From: JBMOKU01 sp049324315
GTDB lineage: Bacteria; Bacillota; Clostridia; Peptostreptococcales; Thermotaleaceae
Direction: 5' to 3'
Assembly: GCA_049324315.1 (NCBI GenBank)
Contig: JBMOKU010000030.1
Span: forward strand, 22,982-86,981
Length of the DNA stretch: 64,000 nucleotides
Position numbers and translations under genes: made by a program. Below the pieces are notes generated by a model. That model worked only from the letters and a program-made list of their open reading frames with translations. It was not told the origin of the DNA and searched no databases. Shown here in pieces: positions 28,205 through 37,902 of this stretch (position 1 is its first letter; the number at the start of each line of letters is the position of its first letter).

Positions 28205-29443
28205 ATGAAAATAGGGCAGTTAGCTAAGAAATTCAATATCTCTGTAGATAATATAAGATATTATATTCAAATTGGCCTAATCATACCTGAAAAAAAGCAA
28301 AAACAATTTTATTTTGGAAAGAAAAGTATAGAAGAAATTGAGCTTATCCTAAGGCTAAAGGAACTACATTTTACTTTGAAAGAAATTCATCAAATACTAT
28401 CCGTGAGAAGGATATCCAATTTAGTTGACGAACAGGATATTATGGATATAATCAATATTTACGAGAGTAAAAAAGTCCAGTTACATGTGGAAAAAGCAAA
28501 TATTGAACAGGTGATCCTGGAAATCGATAGGGAATTGGAAAATATATCAAGTCATAAAGTGAGAGAATATGAAAAAACTGGGGTTCCGTTAAACTTCATT
28601 TCATATTTATATTGTCCTAATTGTGATATCCCTTTATCTTTAAAAAATGTTGAAATGAATTATAGATATATTTTTGAAGGCGATTTGCTATGTGGATGTG
28701 GCTACCATGCCACAATCAAAGATGGGATCATCATAACAAAGAATAGAAGCATAAATCCATATGACAAGCCTGATCTAGAAAGAGAGCTATATAAAGATAT
28801 ACCCGCTTCTTTAATTAGTTTATTTCAAAGATCCTATAATTGGATGCTTGAAAAATTGAAAGCTCTAGACCTGAAAAATAAGATTGTCTTAGAAACCCAT
28901 ATAAACGCTTACTTTTTTATTCATAATCATATAAAGGAAATGGAAAAAGATGCGTTATACATTGTGATAGACAAATTTCCAGAAATGTTAGCAATGTATA
29001 AGCGGAAAATTGAACGCTTGAATTTAGGATCTAATATACTCTATATTGCTGACAACAGTACAAGCTATCCAATAAAAAAAGGAAGTATTGATCTGTTTAT
29101 CGATTATTTCGGTACAAATGAACACTGCATATACAATCATTCCTATTTGCTTTCAGATATAAAAAGCTTTTTCAGCAGCCAAGCTGCAGTTATTGGTACT
29201 TTCTTTTACTTTGACCCTTTTTCAGCCTCTATAAGAAACTTATGCAATAGGTACCCTGAAGCTTATCGTCATAACTTTGATATAAAATATTACAAAAACT
29301 CACTATCAGAGGCTGGTTTTATTATTGATGATGACGAGGCTATTGGATATATAATAGATTCTGGAGACAATCGTGCATTTAGCTTTCACAAAGAAGGTGA
29401 GCGGATGTACCTCTATTCATTTGATGCAAAAAGAAAAGTATAG
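28205..29443 (+). CDS. MerR HTH fused to zinc ribbon and methyltransferase-like domain
   Basis: 412 residues. Residues 1-70 are a MerR helix-turn-helix (KIGQLAKKFNISVDNIRYYI) followed by a coiled coil to about 118. Cysteines C137, C140, C163 and C165 form a likely zinc site. Residues about 190-400 resemble a Rossmann methyltransferase in layout (ALDLKNKIVLETH, DLFIDYFGTNEH), but the glycine-rich SAM loop is missing, so it is probably a sensor rather than an enzyme. GGAGTGAT precedes ATG. Ligand and targets unknown. Confidence 0.75.
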   Translation: MKIGQLAKKFNISVDNIRYYIQIGLIIPEKKQKQFYFGKKSIEEIELILRLKELHFTLKEIHQILSVRRISNLVDEQDIMDIINIYESKKVQLHVEKANIEQVILEIDRELENISSHKVREYEKTGVPLNFISYLYCPNCDIPLSLKNVEMNYRYIFEGDLLCGCGYHATIKDGIIITKNRSINPYDKPDLERELYKDIPASLISLFQRSYNWMLEKLKALDLKNKIVLETHINAYFFIHNHIKEMEKDALYIVIDKFPEMLAMYKRKIERLNLGSNILYIADNSTSYPIKKGSIDLFIDYFGTNEHCIYNHSYLLSDIKSFFSSQAAVIGTFFYFDPFSASIRNLCNRYPEAYRHNFDIKYYKNSLSEAGFIIDDDEAIGYIIDSGDNRAFSFHKEGERMYLYSFDAKRKV

Positions 29444-29467
29444 CCGGATATTCTGCAGCCGGCTATA
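29439..29467. terminator. Bidirectional terminator between convergent genes
   Basis: Stem TATAGCCGG / CCGGCTATA with an 11-base loop; the TAG stop of the MerR-type gene lies in the left arm. T-rich on the plus side. Confidence 0.75.
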
Positions 29468-29493
29468 TTTATGGGTTTCAACAGATGAACAAA

Positions 29494-31023
29494 CTAGTAT
29501 AAATTGCCTATTTCTGCTTCTACTGCTTCTACGATATGATTCTCATCAATGAGCACAGCAGCTTTGTTGATATCCTGATACATAATACGATCTTCAACCA
29601 GTTTTTTTACCGTTTCCCGCAATTTATCATACGCAACTTTTGTCCCTCTCCCCAGTTGTTTTTCTTCGGCTTCAAAGTCAATGGCTTGTACCGCTGCCAA
29701 TAATTCGATTGCAATAACCCTGCTTGCATTATAGTAAATTTCTCTGGCCTTTCTTGCCGCAATCGTTCCCATACTGACATGGTCTTCTTGATTTGCTGAT
29801 GACGGAATAGAGTCTACACTGGCCGGATGTGCCAGGACTTTGTTTTCTGATACCAATGCTGCAGCTGCGTATTGTGCAATCATAAATCCCGAATGCAATC
29901 CGCCCTTTTCCGTTAAGAAGGCTGGAAGTCCACTAAGCTGTGGATTTACCAATCTTTCAATTCTTCTTTCCGCTATATTTGCCAATTCTGCAATGGCGAT
30001 TCCTAGGAAGTCAAAAGCCAATGCCATCGGTTGTCCATGGAAGTTGCCTCCGGAGATTGCATGATGATCATCTGCAAAAATAATTGGATTGTCTGTTACT
30101 GCATTGATTTCAATGTTTATTTTTTCCAAGACATATTGAATAGTATCTTTACTTGCACCATGGACTTGGGGGATACATCTCAGTGAATACGGGTCTTGTA
30201 CCCTCAACGTGCCTTGCCTTGTTGTTCTTTCGCTTCCTTCAAGCAAAAGGAGCAAATTTTCTGCCGTATGAATCTGTCCTAAATGTGGTCTTACATCATG
30301 TACTCTTGAATCAAAAGCATCGGTTATTCCCCTTAATGCTTCAATGGTCAGTGCTGCAGTAATATCGGATAATTTGGAAAGATTGATAGCATCATAAACT
30401 GTTAGCAGGCCTACGGCGGTTAGGACCTGTGTTCCATTAATTAATGCTAACCCTTCTTTAGACGTTAATTCTACGGGCTCAATCCCTGCTTTTGCCATAG
30501 CATCTTTCCCTGACATCAGCTCTCCCTTGTAATAGGCTTCTCCTTCACCAATCAAAACCAAAACCATATGTGCCAAAGGTGCCAAATCACCACTTGCTCC
30601 AAGAGAACCTTTTTCCGGAATTGCAGGATGTACGCCGCGATTGATCATTGCAATGAGTGTGTTTAATGTTTCAAGCCGAATTCCAGAATAGCCTTTTGCC
30701 AAGGCATTCGCTCTTAAAAGCATAATTGCCCTAACAACATCCTCCGGAAAATGTTTGCCCACGCCACATGCATGACTAATGATTAAATTTCTTTGTAATT
30801 CTTTTGCTTCGTTTTTTGAGATTAGAATATCGCTGAATTTTCCAAAGCCGGTAGTAATTCCATATACAACTTTCTCTTCTTCAACAAGCTTATCCACATA
30901 GGCTCTTGATTTTTTTACTTTTTTGATTGCTTCATCAGATAACTGGATCAAGGCATTTTTTCTGGCCACATTCATTACATCATTTATTGTTAAACTATTT
31001 CCATCGATACAAATTGTTTTCAT
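29494..31023 (-). CDS. hutH: Histidine ammonia-lyase
   Basis: About 509 residues, full length. The Ala-Ser-Gly triplet that forms the MIO cofactor is in GSLGASGDLAPLAHM; the catalytic tyrosine region VYGITTGFGKF and the NPQLSGLPAFL segment are intact. It deaminates histidine to urocanate. No other hut genes are adjacent, so the rest of the pathway must lie elsewhere. ATG 31023 has AGGAGG 7 bases upstream, better than the ATG two codons earlier. Confidence 0.95.
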   Translation of the reverse strand: MKTICIDGNSLTINDVMNVARKNALIQLSDEAIKKVKKSRAYVDKLVEEEKVVYGITTGFGKFSDILISKNEAKELQRNLIISHACGVGKHFPEDVVRAIMLLRANALAKGYSGIRLETLNTLIAMINRGVHPAIPEKGSLGASGDLAPLAHMVLVLIGEGEAYYKGELMSGKDAMAKAGIEPVELTSKEGLALINGTQVLTAVGLLTVYDAINLSKLSDITAALTIEALRGITDAFDSRVHDVRPHLGQIHTAENLLLLLEGSERTTRQGTLRVQDPYSLRCIPQVHGASKDTIQYVLEKINIEINAVTDNPIIFADDHHAISGGNFHGQPMALAFDFLGIAIAELANIAERRIERLVNPQLSGLPAFLTEKGGLHSGFMIAQYAAAALVSENKVLAHPASVDSIPSSANQEDHVSMGTIAARKAREIYYNASRVIAIELLAAVQAIDFEAEEKQLGRGTKVAYDKLRETVKKLVEDRIMYQDINKAAVLIDENHIVEAVEAEIGNLY

Positions 31024-31155
31024 CCTCATTCCTCCTATAATCGTGTAATTAAACCTTCAAATCATCGTTCATAACACGTTAATGATTCTTTATATTTAAC
31101 TATACAAAGTAAAGATAACTTAATGTCAATAGCCGTATTAAAAGGATTTTGAAGG

Positions 31156-31179
31156 AAAAATGGAGTTAACTCCATTTTT
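31156..31179. promoter_or_regulatory. Symmetric terminator-like hairpin in hutH leader
   Basis: Perfect 24-base palindrome AAAAATGGAGTT / AACTCCATTTTT, able to act on either strand. It is 130 bases upstream of hutH with no gene ending nearby, so it may be an attenuator in the hutH leader. Confidence 0.5.
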
Positions 31180-31196
31180 ATGATGAAAACTGTTAG

Positions 31197-31232
31197 AAAT
31201 AGCACATTGTCGATGTGCTATTTTCATTTTTT
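31197..31232 (+). terminator. Terminator-like hairpin ahead of the phosphatase gene
   Basis: Stem AAATAGCACAT / ATGTGCTATTT, TGTCG loop, followed by TCATTTTTTT. A good plus-strand terminator with no plus-strand gene ahead of it; the 330-base gap holds no other feature I can see. Confidence 0.6.
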
Positions 31233-31368
31233 TGCATGAAAAATTTACATTCATCATGCTTCGTATAAAGCATAAGATATTAGCTTACATTATAAATATA
31301 AGGTAGAAATATTTCTAATGGCAAATCGCGTAGAATAAAGTTCAATTCTTATAAACGAGGTGATAAAA

Positions 31369-33795
31369 TTGTCAAAAAGAATGAAAGTAAATCTCGCAAT
31401 TCTCTTAGTCGCAGCAATTACTTGTAGTTTTGCATCCTTTTCAGATGAAATCATAAAAACATTGAAGCTAAGTGTCTACAAAGAAGATGTCCATCTTGTT
31501 TTAGATGCTTTAAACGAAAAGGTGCTGCCAAAGCATTTCCGAAAAATATCTGATACTCTCATCATCAAAGACAATTTGCCGTTAAACCAGACAGGCCTGC
31601 GTACTTTAGATATTTCCGGCAGCCATCAGTTTTCCGAAGAGGGCCTTAAGCTTATTAAAGAATCTATAGGAAAAAACATACCAATAACGGTCGTTGATTT
31701 AAGACAGGAATCCCATGGCTTTATTAACGGTACTGCGGTGAGTTGGGCCAACGAAAAAAATGATGCAAATATAGGTCTGACGAAACAACAAGTTTTACGT
31801 GATGAAACGAAAAAGCTGAAGAGCATTCCTTTGAATAAGCCTATCAGCTTTTATAATCATCCGAAAGTAAAAATAACACCAACCAAGGTTCAAAACGAAA
31901 AAGAAGTGGCTGAAGCTCAGTCCATGTCATATGTTCGAATTCCGGTTACAGATGGTAAACTGCCCACCGATGATATGGTTGATTTTTTTGTGAAATTTGT
32001 ACGGTCACAGCCTCAAAATACCTGGCTGCATTTTCACTGTAGAGAAGGTATCGGAAGAACGACTACCTTCATGATTATGTATGATATGATGAAAAATGCT
32101 AAGACAGTCCCTGCCGATGACATTATAAAGAGACAGGTATTATTGGCAGATCTGACCCCACATAGTGTGGAAAGTTTCTATTCTGAAAAAAGAATACATT
32201 TTTTAAAAAGCTTTTATAAATATTGTGCAGAAAACAAAGATGGTTTCAAAACCAAGTGGTCTCAATGGAACGAGACGGATTCTCTTGGTTATATTAAAAA
32301 CACGAAGAAGCCCACCCACCTTTATGTCATATCTCAGGATCATATGACTTCTTACGAAAGGACAATGGTGGCTACCCTCCAAGGTTTGACTGCTAATTAT
32401 TCTGAGTCGCAGATTTATACATTGAGTTCATCACATCCGGATTATGAGATATGGCTTAAAGATTTAAAAGATAATTATGGCGTTAGCTATGAAATCGTAA
32501 CTGATCTGTGAAAGCTATTAGCTATTTACAAGGATTATGTAGATGGATATGTCCTTTATAATCATACCTCTCCACAAAATCCTTCCATAAATAATGCCTG
32601 CACTTTGGCATCTGTCAAACGCGGTATCGCCATTGAAGAGTCCATGGAGTCCAAAGTAAAATCTCTCGGCATAACAAAGATGCTGGGAGATTGCAGAAAT
32701 ACGGATAAGTACTGGGCTTACAATAACTTATGGCATGCAGGATTAAATCATTCCATTGTTATCGAGCTATCTCCCGCTAAGGATACGGCCCTGCGTGATT
32801 ATGCAATCATGACAAAATCTTTAATATTCTATGAAGACAGCACCGATGATGTAACCCTTAGAAATAAAGTGTTTGGATCCATGGATCGCGACTCCATATG
32901 TCTCGGATGGGGTCCGGATGAATATATAAATGTACGCACAGCCTCAAAGCATGGTGTCAGTGTTGTTGCAGCCGACTGGTCCTATAATTTAACGGTACTC
33001 AGTGCCTTTCCCTCACTGCCCATTGCTCAAAAGACTTGTGTGGAGTCGCCTGCAGAAGAAAATGTACATTATGTAACCTTTATCATGTCCGATGGTGACA
33101 ACCAGCAGTGGTATCTGGGAAGCAATTATGGTTCAACCAAGTGGTACGGATCTCCACATAGAGGTGATTTTAATATGGGATGGACCATAAGTCCATCCAT
33201 GTATTATTTGACTCCCACTGTTTTTAACTTGTATTATAAAAACGCTGCTCAAGGAAAATATCGTGATTATTTTTTGGTTGCACCTTCCGGAAATGGTTAT
33301 ATGTACCCCAGTAAATTTAGTAAAAGTGCCATAGACATAAACATAAAAAAACTAAATGCATATATGGGAGAAGTTGACGAAAAATACGTAGCGATCATGG
33401 ATGATTGGGCCCTTTTCGATATGAATCTCTGGGCAAAATATACCGCTCAACCTAATATTGAAGGTCTATTCTATCTTAACTTCCATAGGCAGGACGACTA
33501 TCATGGACAAATGGTATGGTCAAATCACAAGCCCATCGTATCCTGTAGAGATTTACTCTGGTCCGGTCTCGAAGAAGAGGATGATTTAGTAAATAAAATC
33601 AATGACCGCATTCGCGCAGGACAAATAAAGACCAACGAACCCACTGCATATACCTTTGTTTATGTCCACGCATGGAGCAAAGATATGGGTAGTGTCGGAA
33701 ATGTTACAACTCGACTAAAAGAAAATCCTAAAGTAAGGGTTGTCACGCCCGAAGCATTTATGACACTGATAAAGAGGAATATTCCATCCGAATAG
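31369..33795 (+). pseudogene. Phytase-like phosphatase / GxGYxYP protein interrupted by TGA
   Basis: One reading frame of about 808 codons with a single TGA at 32509-32511. Residues 1-25 are a signal peptide. A cysteine phosphatase of the inositol-phosphatase (PTP-like phytase) type follows, with VVDLRQESHGF and the P-loop HFHCREGIGRTT (Cys about residue 224). The GxGYxYP domain starts before the TGA (HLYVISQDHMTSYERTMVA) and continues after it (YKDYVDGYVLYNHTS, then the namesake GNGYMYP). Because the domain spans the stop, the two readings 31360-32511 and 32605-33795 belong to one ancestral gene. TTG 31369 has GAGGTG 7 bases upstream. It may be a nonsense mutation, read-through, or a sequencing error. 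The frame shows no other damage. Confidence 0.85.
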
Positions 33796-33888
33796 ATTTG
33801 ATTAGAAAAATAATTTCTACATTTGTCCTAATATAGACCTTCTTTAATTTCAAGACAATGTGCTTTTTTAACTCTTTATTACACAGTA

Positions 33889-33928
33889 TAAAAGCCGATG
33901 ATCCTCTGTACAAGATCATAGGCTCTTT
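33889..33928 (+). terminator. Terminator after the phosphatase/GxGYxYP gene
   Basis: Stem around GCCGATGATC / GATCATAGGC with flanking AAAA / CTTTT. Confidence 0.8.
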
Positions 33929-34020
33929 TAATTTGTGGTACGGTTCACTATATCGTCTTGACTAAGGTTTTCATTAAGAAAAATCCGTCATCATAACGCT
34001 GGCCCTACCGCATATGCGGC

Positions 34021-34866
34021 TTACCACAGCTCTGCTCTCAAGGATTTGGGCTGGTTGCCATTCATATCCGTAAATCCATAGCGTTCTGCTACTTCTGCAG
34101 TGATTAATATCTTTCCCGTATCCATGATAGCATTTTCATCCTTTGCTAAAGCAGCTACACATCTTCCTACGAATTGAGGTGATTCCATTTTACTGAGGTC
34201 AACGGTGCTATCATATTTGGCATATTCAATCATTCCTTCGGTACTTATCTGTCCAGGGTATAGCGAAAACACGGATACCCCATAGCCTTTAAGCTCATGG
34301 GCAGTATCCGCCGATAACCGATCAACGGCTGCCTTGCATACACCATAGGCAACATTATTGAAATACCGCCTGCCACCATAGAATGATATATTTACGATCA
34401 AACCACTCTTTTGCTTCGTCATCATTTCAGCTGCAAATTTACTGGCAACATAGTTTGAACGCAAGCCTACCGTGTAATGATCATCCCATAATGAAACCGG
34501 CTGCTGCCAAAAGGGTGTATTAAAAAAATATTCTTTCATTGCATGGGCACTTCCTCCCCAGGCGTTGTTTACCAATATGTCTAACCTGCCCTGTTCTTCA
34601 GCAACTCGTTCAAACAATCGTTCTACTTCCTCATCATTGGAATGATCACACTTATGCGGAATTCCAACGCCTCCAAGTCTTGTGACTTCTTCTGCCGTTT
34701 TATATATGCTAGTCTCTTTTAGAAAATCCGGCAAATGCTTACCATCTTTAGTACGTCCAGTTATATAAACAGTAGCACCGGATTCCGCAAGTCCCAGTGC
34801 AATTCCTTTTCCAACACCTCTACTTCCACCAGTGACAATAGCAATCTTACCCTTAAGGCTATTCAT
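34021..34866 (-). CDS. Short-chain dehydrogenase/reductase
   Basis: About 281 residues. NAD(P)-binding TGGSRGVGKGIA at the N-terminus, NNAWGG in place of NNAG, and the catalytic YGVCK (Tyr-x3-Lys) after VNISFYGGRR. Resembles the DHRS1-like group. Substrate unknown. ATG 34866 has AGGAGA 7 bases upstream; the frame also runs to 34884. It follows an AraC-type gene on the same strand, separated by a strong terminator. Confidence 0.9.
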   Translation of the reverse strand: MNSLKGKIAIVTGGSRGVGKGIALGLAESGATVYITGRTKDGKHLPDFLKETSIYKTAEEVTRLGGVGIPHKCDHSNDEEVERLFERVAEEQGRLDILVNNAWGGSAHAMKEYFFNTPFWQQPVSLWDDHYTVGLRSNYVASKFAAEMMTKQKSGLIVNISFYGGRRYFNNVAYGVCKAAVDRLSADTAHELKGYGVSVFSLYPGQISTEGMIEYAKYDSTVDLSKMESPQFVGRCVAALAKDENAIMDTGKILITAEVAERYGFTDMNGNQPKSLRAELW

Positions 34867-34880
34867 TACAATCTCTCCTT

Positions 34881-34934
34881 TCAAAAAAAACTAGTATAGA
34901 TATTGATGGAGTTTTCCTTCAATATCTATACTAG
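34881..34934 (-). terminator. Strong terminator of the AraC-type gene
   Basis: 16-base perfect stem (34891-34906 / 34919-34934, core CTAGTATAGATATTGA) followed on the minus strand by eight T. It separates the AraC gene from the SDR gene, so the SDR needs its own promoter or read-through. Confidence 0.88.
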
Positions 34935-34971
34935 CTCTTTTCTCCAGCAGTTTCATGACATTTCTTGCTGT

Positions 34972-35838
34972 CTACAAGGGCTTCTTTATGGGTACAAGAA
35001 TCTGAACCTCACTGGTTTCTAAATAATCTTCCTCAAATAAATTCAACATACCCACGCCATTGGGATTAAGTTCAACCTCTTTTACCATAATCCATCTGTA
35101 CAGGTCATCAATAAAGGTTTCTCTGATGTCAAACATATCTCCACCATATATAAACCTCGCATACCACCCTTGGGGAACAATGCGTGTTTTGAAACTTGTT
35201 TCTTGGCCTGTTGCTTTACCCTTCATACCGTAAAACACTGTATATTCACCATTATCCTTCTCATGGCAGTTCACGACGGTATATAACCTTTCATGATCGA
35301 GCCAACTGGATTTTTGGCTTGCTTCTAAAAACTCCGCTACGGTGGATTGCATCAATGGTTTAAACTGTTCGCTGTTCACATCGACTTCTATATAGATGCC
35401 TTCTAGGTGTAATTCATTCAAATAGATATCTGTTCCACTCAATGTGAGCATCCCTTTGTAATTGATGATATCACGCTCCACAACACTGGCCTTTTCCACC
35501 ATATGGACATCCAGCTTTTCACGCCTACATACGGAGGGCGGAACGCCAAACTGTTTTTTAAACGCTCGGCTAAAGACTTCAGGAGATTCAAAGCCAAAAT
35601 CATAGGCTGCATCTATAACCGATATGCTTGTTTCCGTTAAGCATCTCAGTGCTTGGGTTAGCTTTCTTCCCAATGTATACTGTTTTAATGTCATGCCCGA
35701 TACAGTTTTAAACATCCTGTTAAAATGGAATTTAGATACACAGAAATGCGCTGCTATATCTTCCAACGATATCTTTTCGTGAATATTGTCTTCAATATAA
35801 TCAATGGTTTCGTTGATCAGATGAACGTAAAGGTTCAT
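34972..35838 (-). CDS. AraC regulator with GyrI-like effector domain
   Basis: 288 residues. Residues 1-105 hold two AraC helix-turn-helix motifs (EDIAAHFCVSKFHFNRMFKTV; SVIDAAYDFGFESPEVFSRAF). Residues about 125-288 are a GyrI/BmrR-like small-molecule binding domain with a final VQILVPIKK strand. Members sense drugs or metabolites. Its own operon target may be the SDR downstream. ATG start follows GGGGGAAAAGG. Confidence 0.92.
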   Translation of the reverse strand: MNLYVHLINETIDYIEDNIHEKISLEDIAAHFCVSKFHFNRMFKTVSGMTLKQYTLGRKLTQALRCLTETSISVIDAAYDFGFESPEVFSRAFKKQFGVPPSVCRREKLDVHMVEKASVVERDIINYKGMLTLSGTDIYLNELHLEGIYIEVDVNSEQFKPLMQSTVAEFLEASQKSSWLDHERLYTVVNCHEKDNGEYTVFYGMKGKATGQETSFKTRIVPQGWYARFIYGGDMFDIRETFIDDLYRWIMVKEVELNPNGVGMLNLFEEDYLETSEVQILVPIKKPL

Positions 35839-35984
35839 CCTTTTCCCCCTTTCATCCTATCTAAGAACCTGTTTCCAGTACTGGCTTGCCATAGGCCTTG
35901 TCCACAGGTACTGTTTAAGCTTTATATTCCGTTCGTTTCTTAGCAAGGATTTCGTCTCAAATATTGAAACTATCCCTTATAAGC

Positions 35985-36146
35985 TTACTTTTTAACTAGT
36001 TTCAACATCAATTCACTACACTGTTCTTTTGTTGCCAGATTAACATGTTCCATTTCTATCTCTTCTCCAGGTGAAAATCCGCTCCAATACGCAGGGACTT
36101 GATATGCGAATCCACATATTGGGCACTTATAAAATATCATTTCCAT
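35985..36146 (-). CDS. Small CxxC zinc-ribbon-like protein
   Basis: About 53 residues with a single FYKCPICGFAYQVP motif and one later cysteine (EQCSEL). AGGAGG lies 8 bases before ATG 36146; the frame extends to 36167 but that start has no ribosome site. I do not recognise the family. Real coding is supported by the ribosome site and the CxxC motif. Confidence 0.6.
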   Translation of the reverse strand: MEMIFYKCPICGFAYQVPAYWSGFSPGEEIEMEHVNLATKEQCSELMLKLVKK

Positions 36147-36285
36147 ATATTTTTCCTCCTGTTCCATAATATAGCCTTACACAGTTGAAACTCCATCTTT
36201 CTTTTTATAAAAGCACATACACAACTCCCTTCTTCTTCAGAAGCACAGGGACGGGATTGCAGCTTCCGAATATCCGGTTTGATTG

Positions 36286-37224
36286 TTACTTATAAACATC
36301 TAATAAATCCTTAATCCGCCGAATAATCTCCCCTCGAACATTTTCAGGCTCTAAGCATTCACATTTATTGCCAAAGCTAAGCAAAAGGTTGTATCCCAAC
36401 TCATCTTCTACAAATGGAAAGTTGACGATTAATTTATTATTTCCATATGGTTCAACGTTTTCTTCTCCACAAAATTCTACCATCCGCTCTCCCAGGGACT
36501 CATCAACCAACAGCTTGATTGTAATAATCCTCTTCTCTATCCAATCCGATCCATCTAATGGCTTGGGATTAAATTCCCTCGGAATAAATGTTTCGTCTAG
36601 GATTTCAAGTGCCGAAATACGAGATAGTTTAAAAATACGAAAATCTTGCTTGGAAGTACAGTAGCCTCGTAAATACCAATTTGAAGTTTTTAAAACAAGT
36701 TGATACGGCTCAACTGTTCGATGGCTTTTTTTGTTACTACGGTCAGAATACTTAAAAGATAGATATTTACCCTCATTTAGCGCTTTTTTAATCCTTTCAA
36801 GGTTGGGCTGCAAGTTCTTGTTGCCCGCCCACGGGGTAAGGTCGACCGTAATCTGGCTTGATTTTAATTCAATATCCCGAAATTGTTCCGTTGGAATTAA
36901 ACCCTTTACTTTTGCAAGCGTATTAACAATTTCTTCGCTTGATAAGGTTGAGGAGATACTTCCAAGCCCTATTAGGAGCGTTGTGATATCCGAAGTCGTA
37001 AAAAGCTTTTTGTCTATTTTATACTCCTCCATAATGCCAATACCGCCATTGACTCCAGGATAAGCAATAATAGGAATACCCGCCAAGCTTAATGTTTCTA
37101 TATCTCTATATATGGTTCGAGGTGTTACTTCAAACATTTCAGCAAGCTTCGTTGCACTAATTTTTTTACGTTCAAGCAGCACCATAATAATGGAGATTAA
37201 TCGATCTATTTTCAACGGCATCAT
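36286..37224 (-). CDS. DeoR/YafY-type HTH regulator with WYL domain
   Basis: 312 residues. N-terminal winged helix (ISATKLAEMFEVTPRTIYRDIETL) and a WYL ligand domain (about 140-220, LKTSNWYLRGYCTSKQDFRIFKLSRI) with a WCX-type C-terminus. WYL proteins sense small ligands or nucleic acid ends. It is divergent from the PNPOx-like gene with a shared palindrome, so it very likely controls that gene and itself. Confidence 0.92.
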   Translation of the reverse strand: MMPLKIDRLISIIMVLLERKKISATKLAEMFEVTPRTIYRDIETLSLAGIPIIAYPGVNGGIGIMEEYKIDKKLFTTSDITTLLIGLGSISSTLSSEEIVNTLAKVKGLIPTEQFRDIELKSSQITVDLTPWAGNKNLQPNLERIKKALNEGKYLSFKYSDRSNKKSHRTVEPYQLVLKTSNWYLRGYCTSKQDFRIFKLSRISALEILDETFIPREFNPKPLDGSDWIEKRIITIKLLVDESLGERMVEFCGEENVEPYGNNKLIVNFPFVEDELGYNLLLSFGNKCECLEPENVRGEIIRRIKDLLDVYK

Positions 37225-37249
37225 CCTTTGACAGTATTTAATTCATTTT

Positions 37250-37278
37250 ATCATATAACCATGACATACTGTTGTCAA
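37250..37278 (-). promoter_or_regulatory. WYL regulator promoter with operator palindrome
   Basis: Minus strand: -35 TTGACA (37273-37278), 17-base spacer, -10 TATGAT (37250-37255). TGACATACTGTTGTCA (37262-37277) is an inverted repeat with TGACA / TGTCA arms across the -35 edge, shared with the plus-strand gene. Confidence 0.8.
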
Positions 37279-37358
37279 GGTTCTGTGCTAGAATAGAACT
37301 GTATTTAGAAAGGGCCTTGAACAGCTGTTTAAAATCATTTATGAGGAGGAGAATGAAA

Positions 37359-37781
37359 ATGGAATTTTTAGAAGCATTTAATAGGATGATGGAAAATACG
37401 AAGGATATGGCTTTAGCAACTTCCGTGAACGATGTTCCAAATGTTAGGATTGTAAGCTTTTATTATGATCCCCAAAAGAAAGGTGTTATCTATTTTTCAA
37501 CAATTAAAATGAATCCTAAGGCAGTAGAATTTTCACAAAATAATAAGGTAGCATTTACAACGGTACCAGTTGGAACGATTGAACATACGCGAGTTACTAA
37601 TGCCACAGTTCAAAAAAGTGATCTAACAATATCTGACGTAAAAGATGCGTTTATTGAAAAATATCCCGGTTATGAAATGATCATAGCACAGGCTGGAGAT
37701 ATGTTAGACCTTTATGAGATTCATTTTAAAGAAGCAGCTATAACATTGGACTTTCATAAACAGGGTAAGATAACTTTATAA
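37359..37781 (+). CDS. Pyridoxamine 5'-phosphate oxidase-like flavoprotein
   Basis: About 140 residues, split-barrel flavin-binding fold: ATSVNDVPNVRIVSFYYDP, GVIYFSTIKMNPKAVEF, then VAFTTVP. Typical of small FMN or F420-type reductases rather than true PdxH. ATG 37359 lies 8 bases after GAGGAGA; the frame also runs to 37272 but that region carries the operator. Likely regulated by the divergent WYL protein. Confidence 0.85.
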   Translation: MEFLEAFNRMMENTKDMALATSVNDVPNVRIVSFYYDPQKKGVIYFSTIKMNPKAVEFSQNNKVAFTTVPVGTIEHTRVTNATVQKSDLTISDVKDAFIEKYPGYEMIIAQAGDMLDLYEIHFKEAAITLDFHKQGKITL

Positions 37782-37863
37782 TACTGTTTTGATAAAAAAC
37801 GAGTCTTTAAAGAATTAAGTTATCATTACCTTCCGTTATAGGAATACCAAAAATAGACGTTTT

Positions 37864-37902
37864 GGGACTAAAAGAGTATATACTTTTTTAGTCCCTATTT
37901 TA
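37864..37902 (+). terminator. Terminator after PNPOx-like gene
   Basis: Stem GGGACTAAAA / TTTTAGTCCC followed by TATTTTATT. The remaining gap to 38122 (AT-rich, with a CATAAT box near 38093) may hold the germination operon promoter, but I cannot identify sigma-G boxes with confidence. Confidence 0.85.

Noticed and set aside
32509..32511. Selenocysteine at the TGA
   Set aside because: The protein context suggests tryptophan, no cysteine or redox motif lies around it, and I cannot see a clear insertion hairpin right after the codon. It is kept only as a test in the finding.
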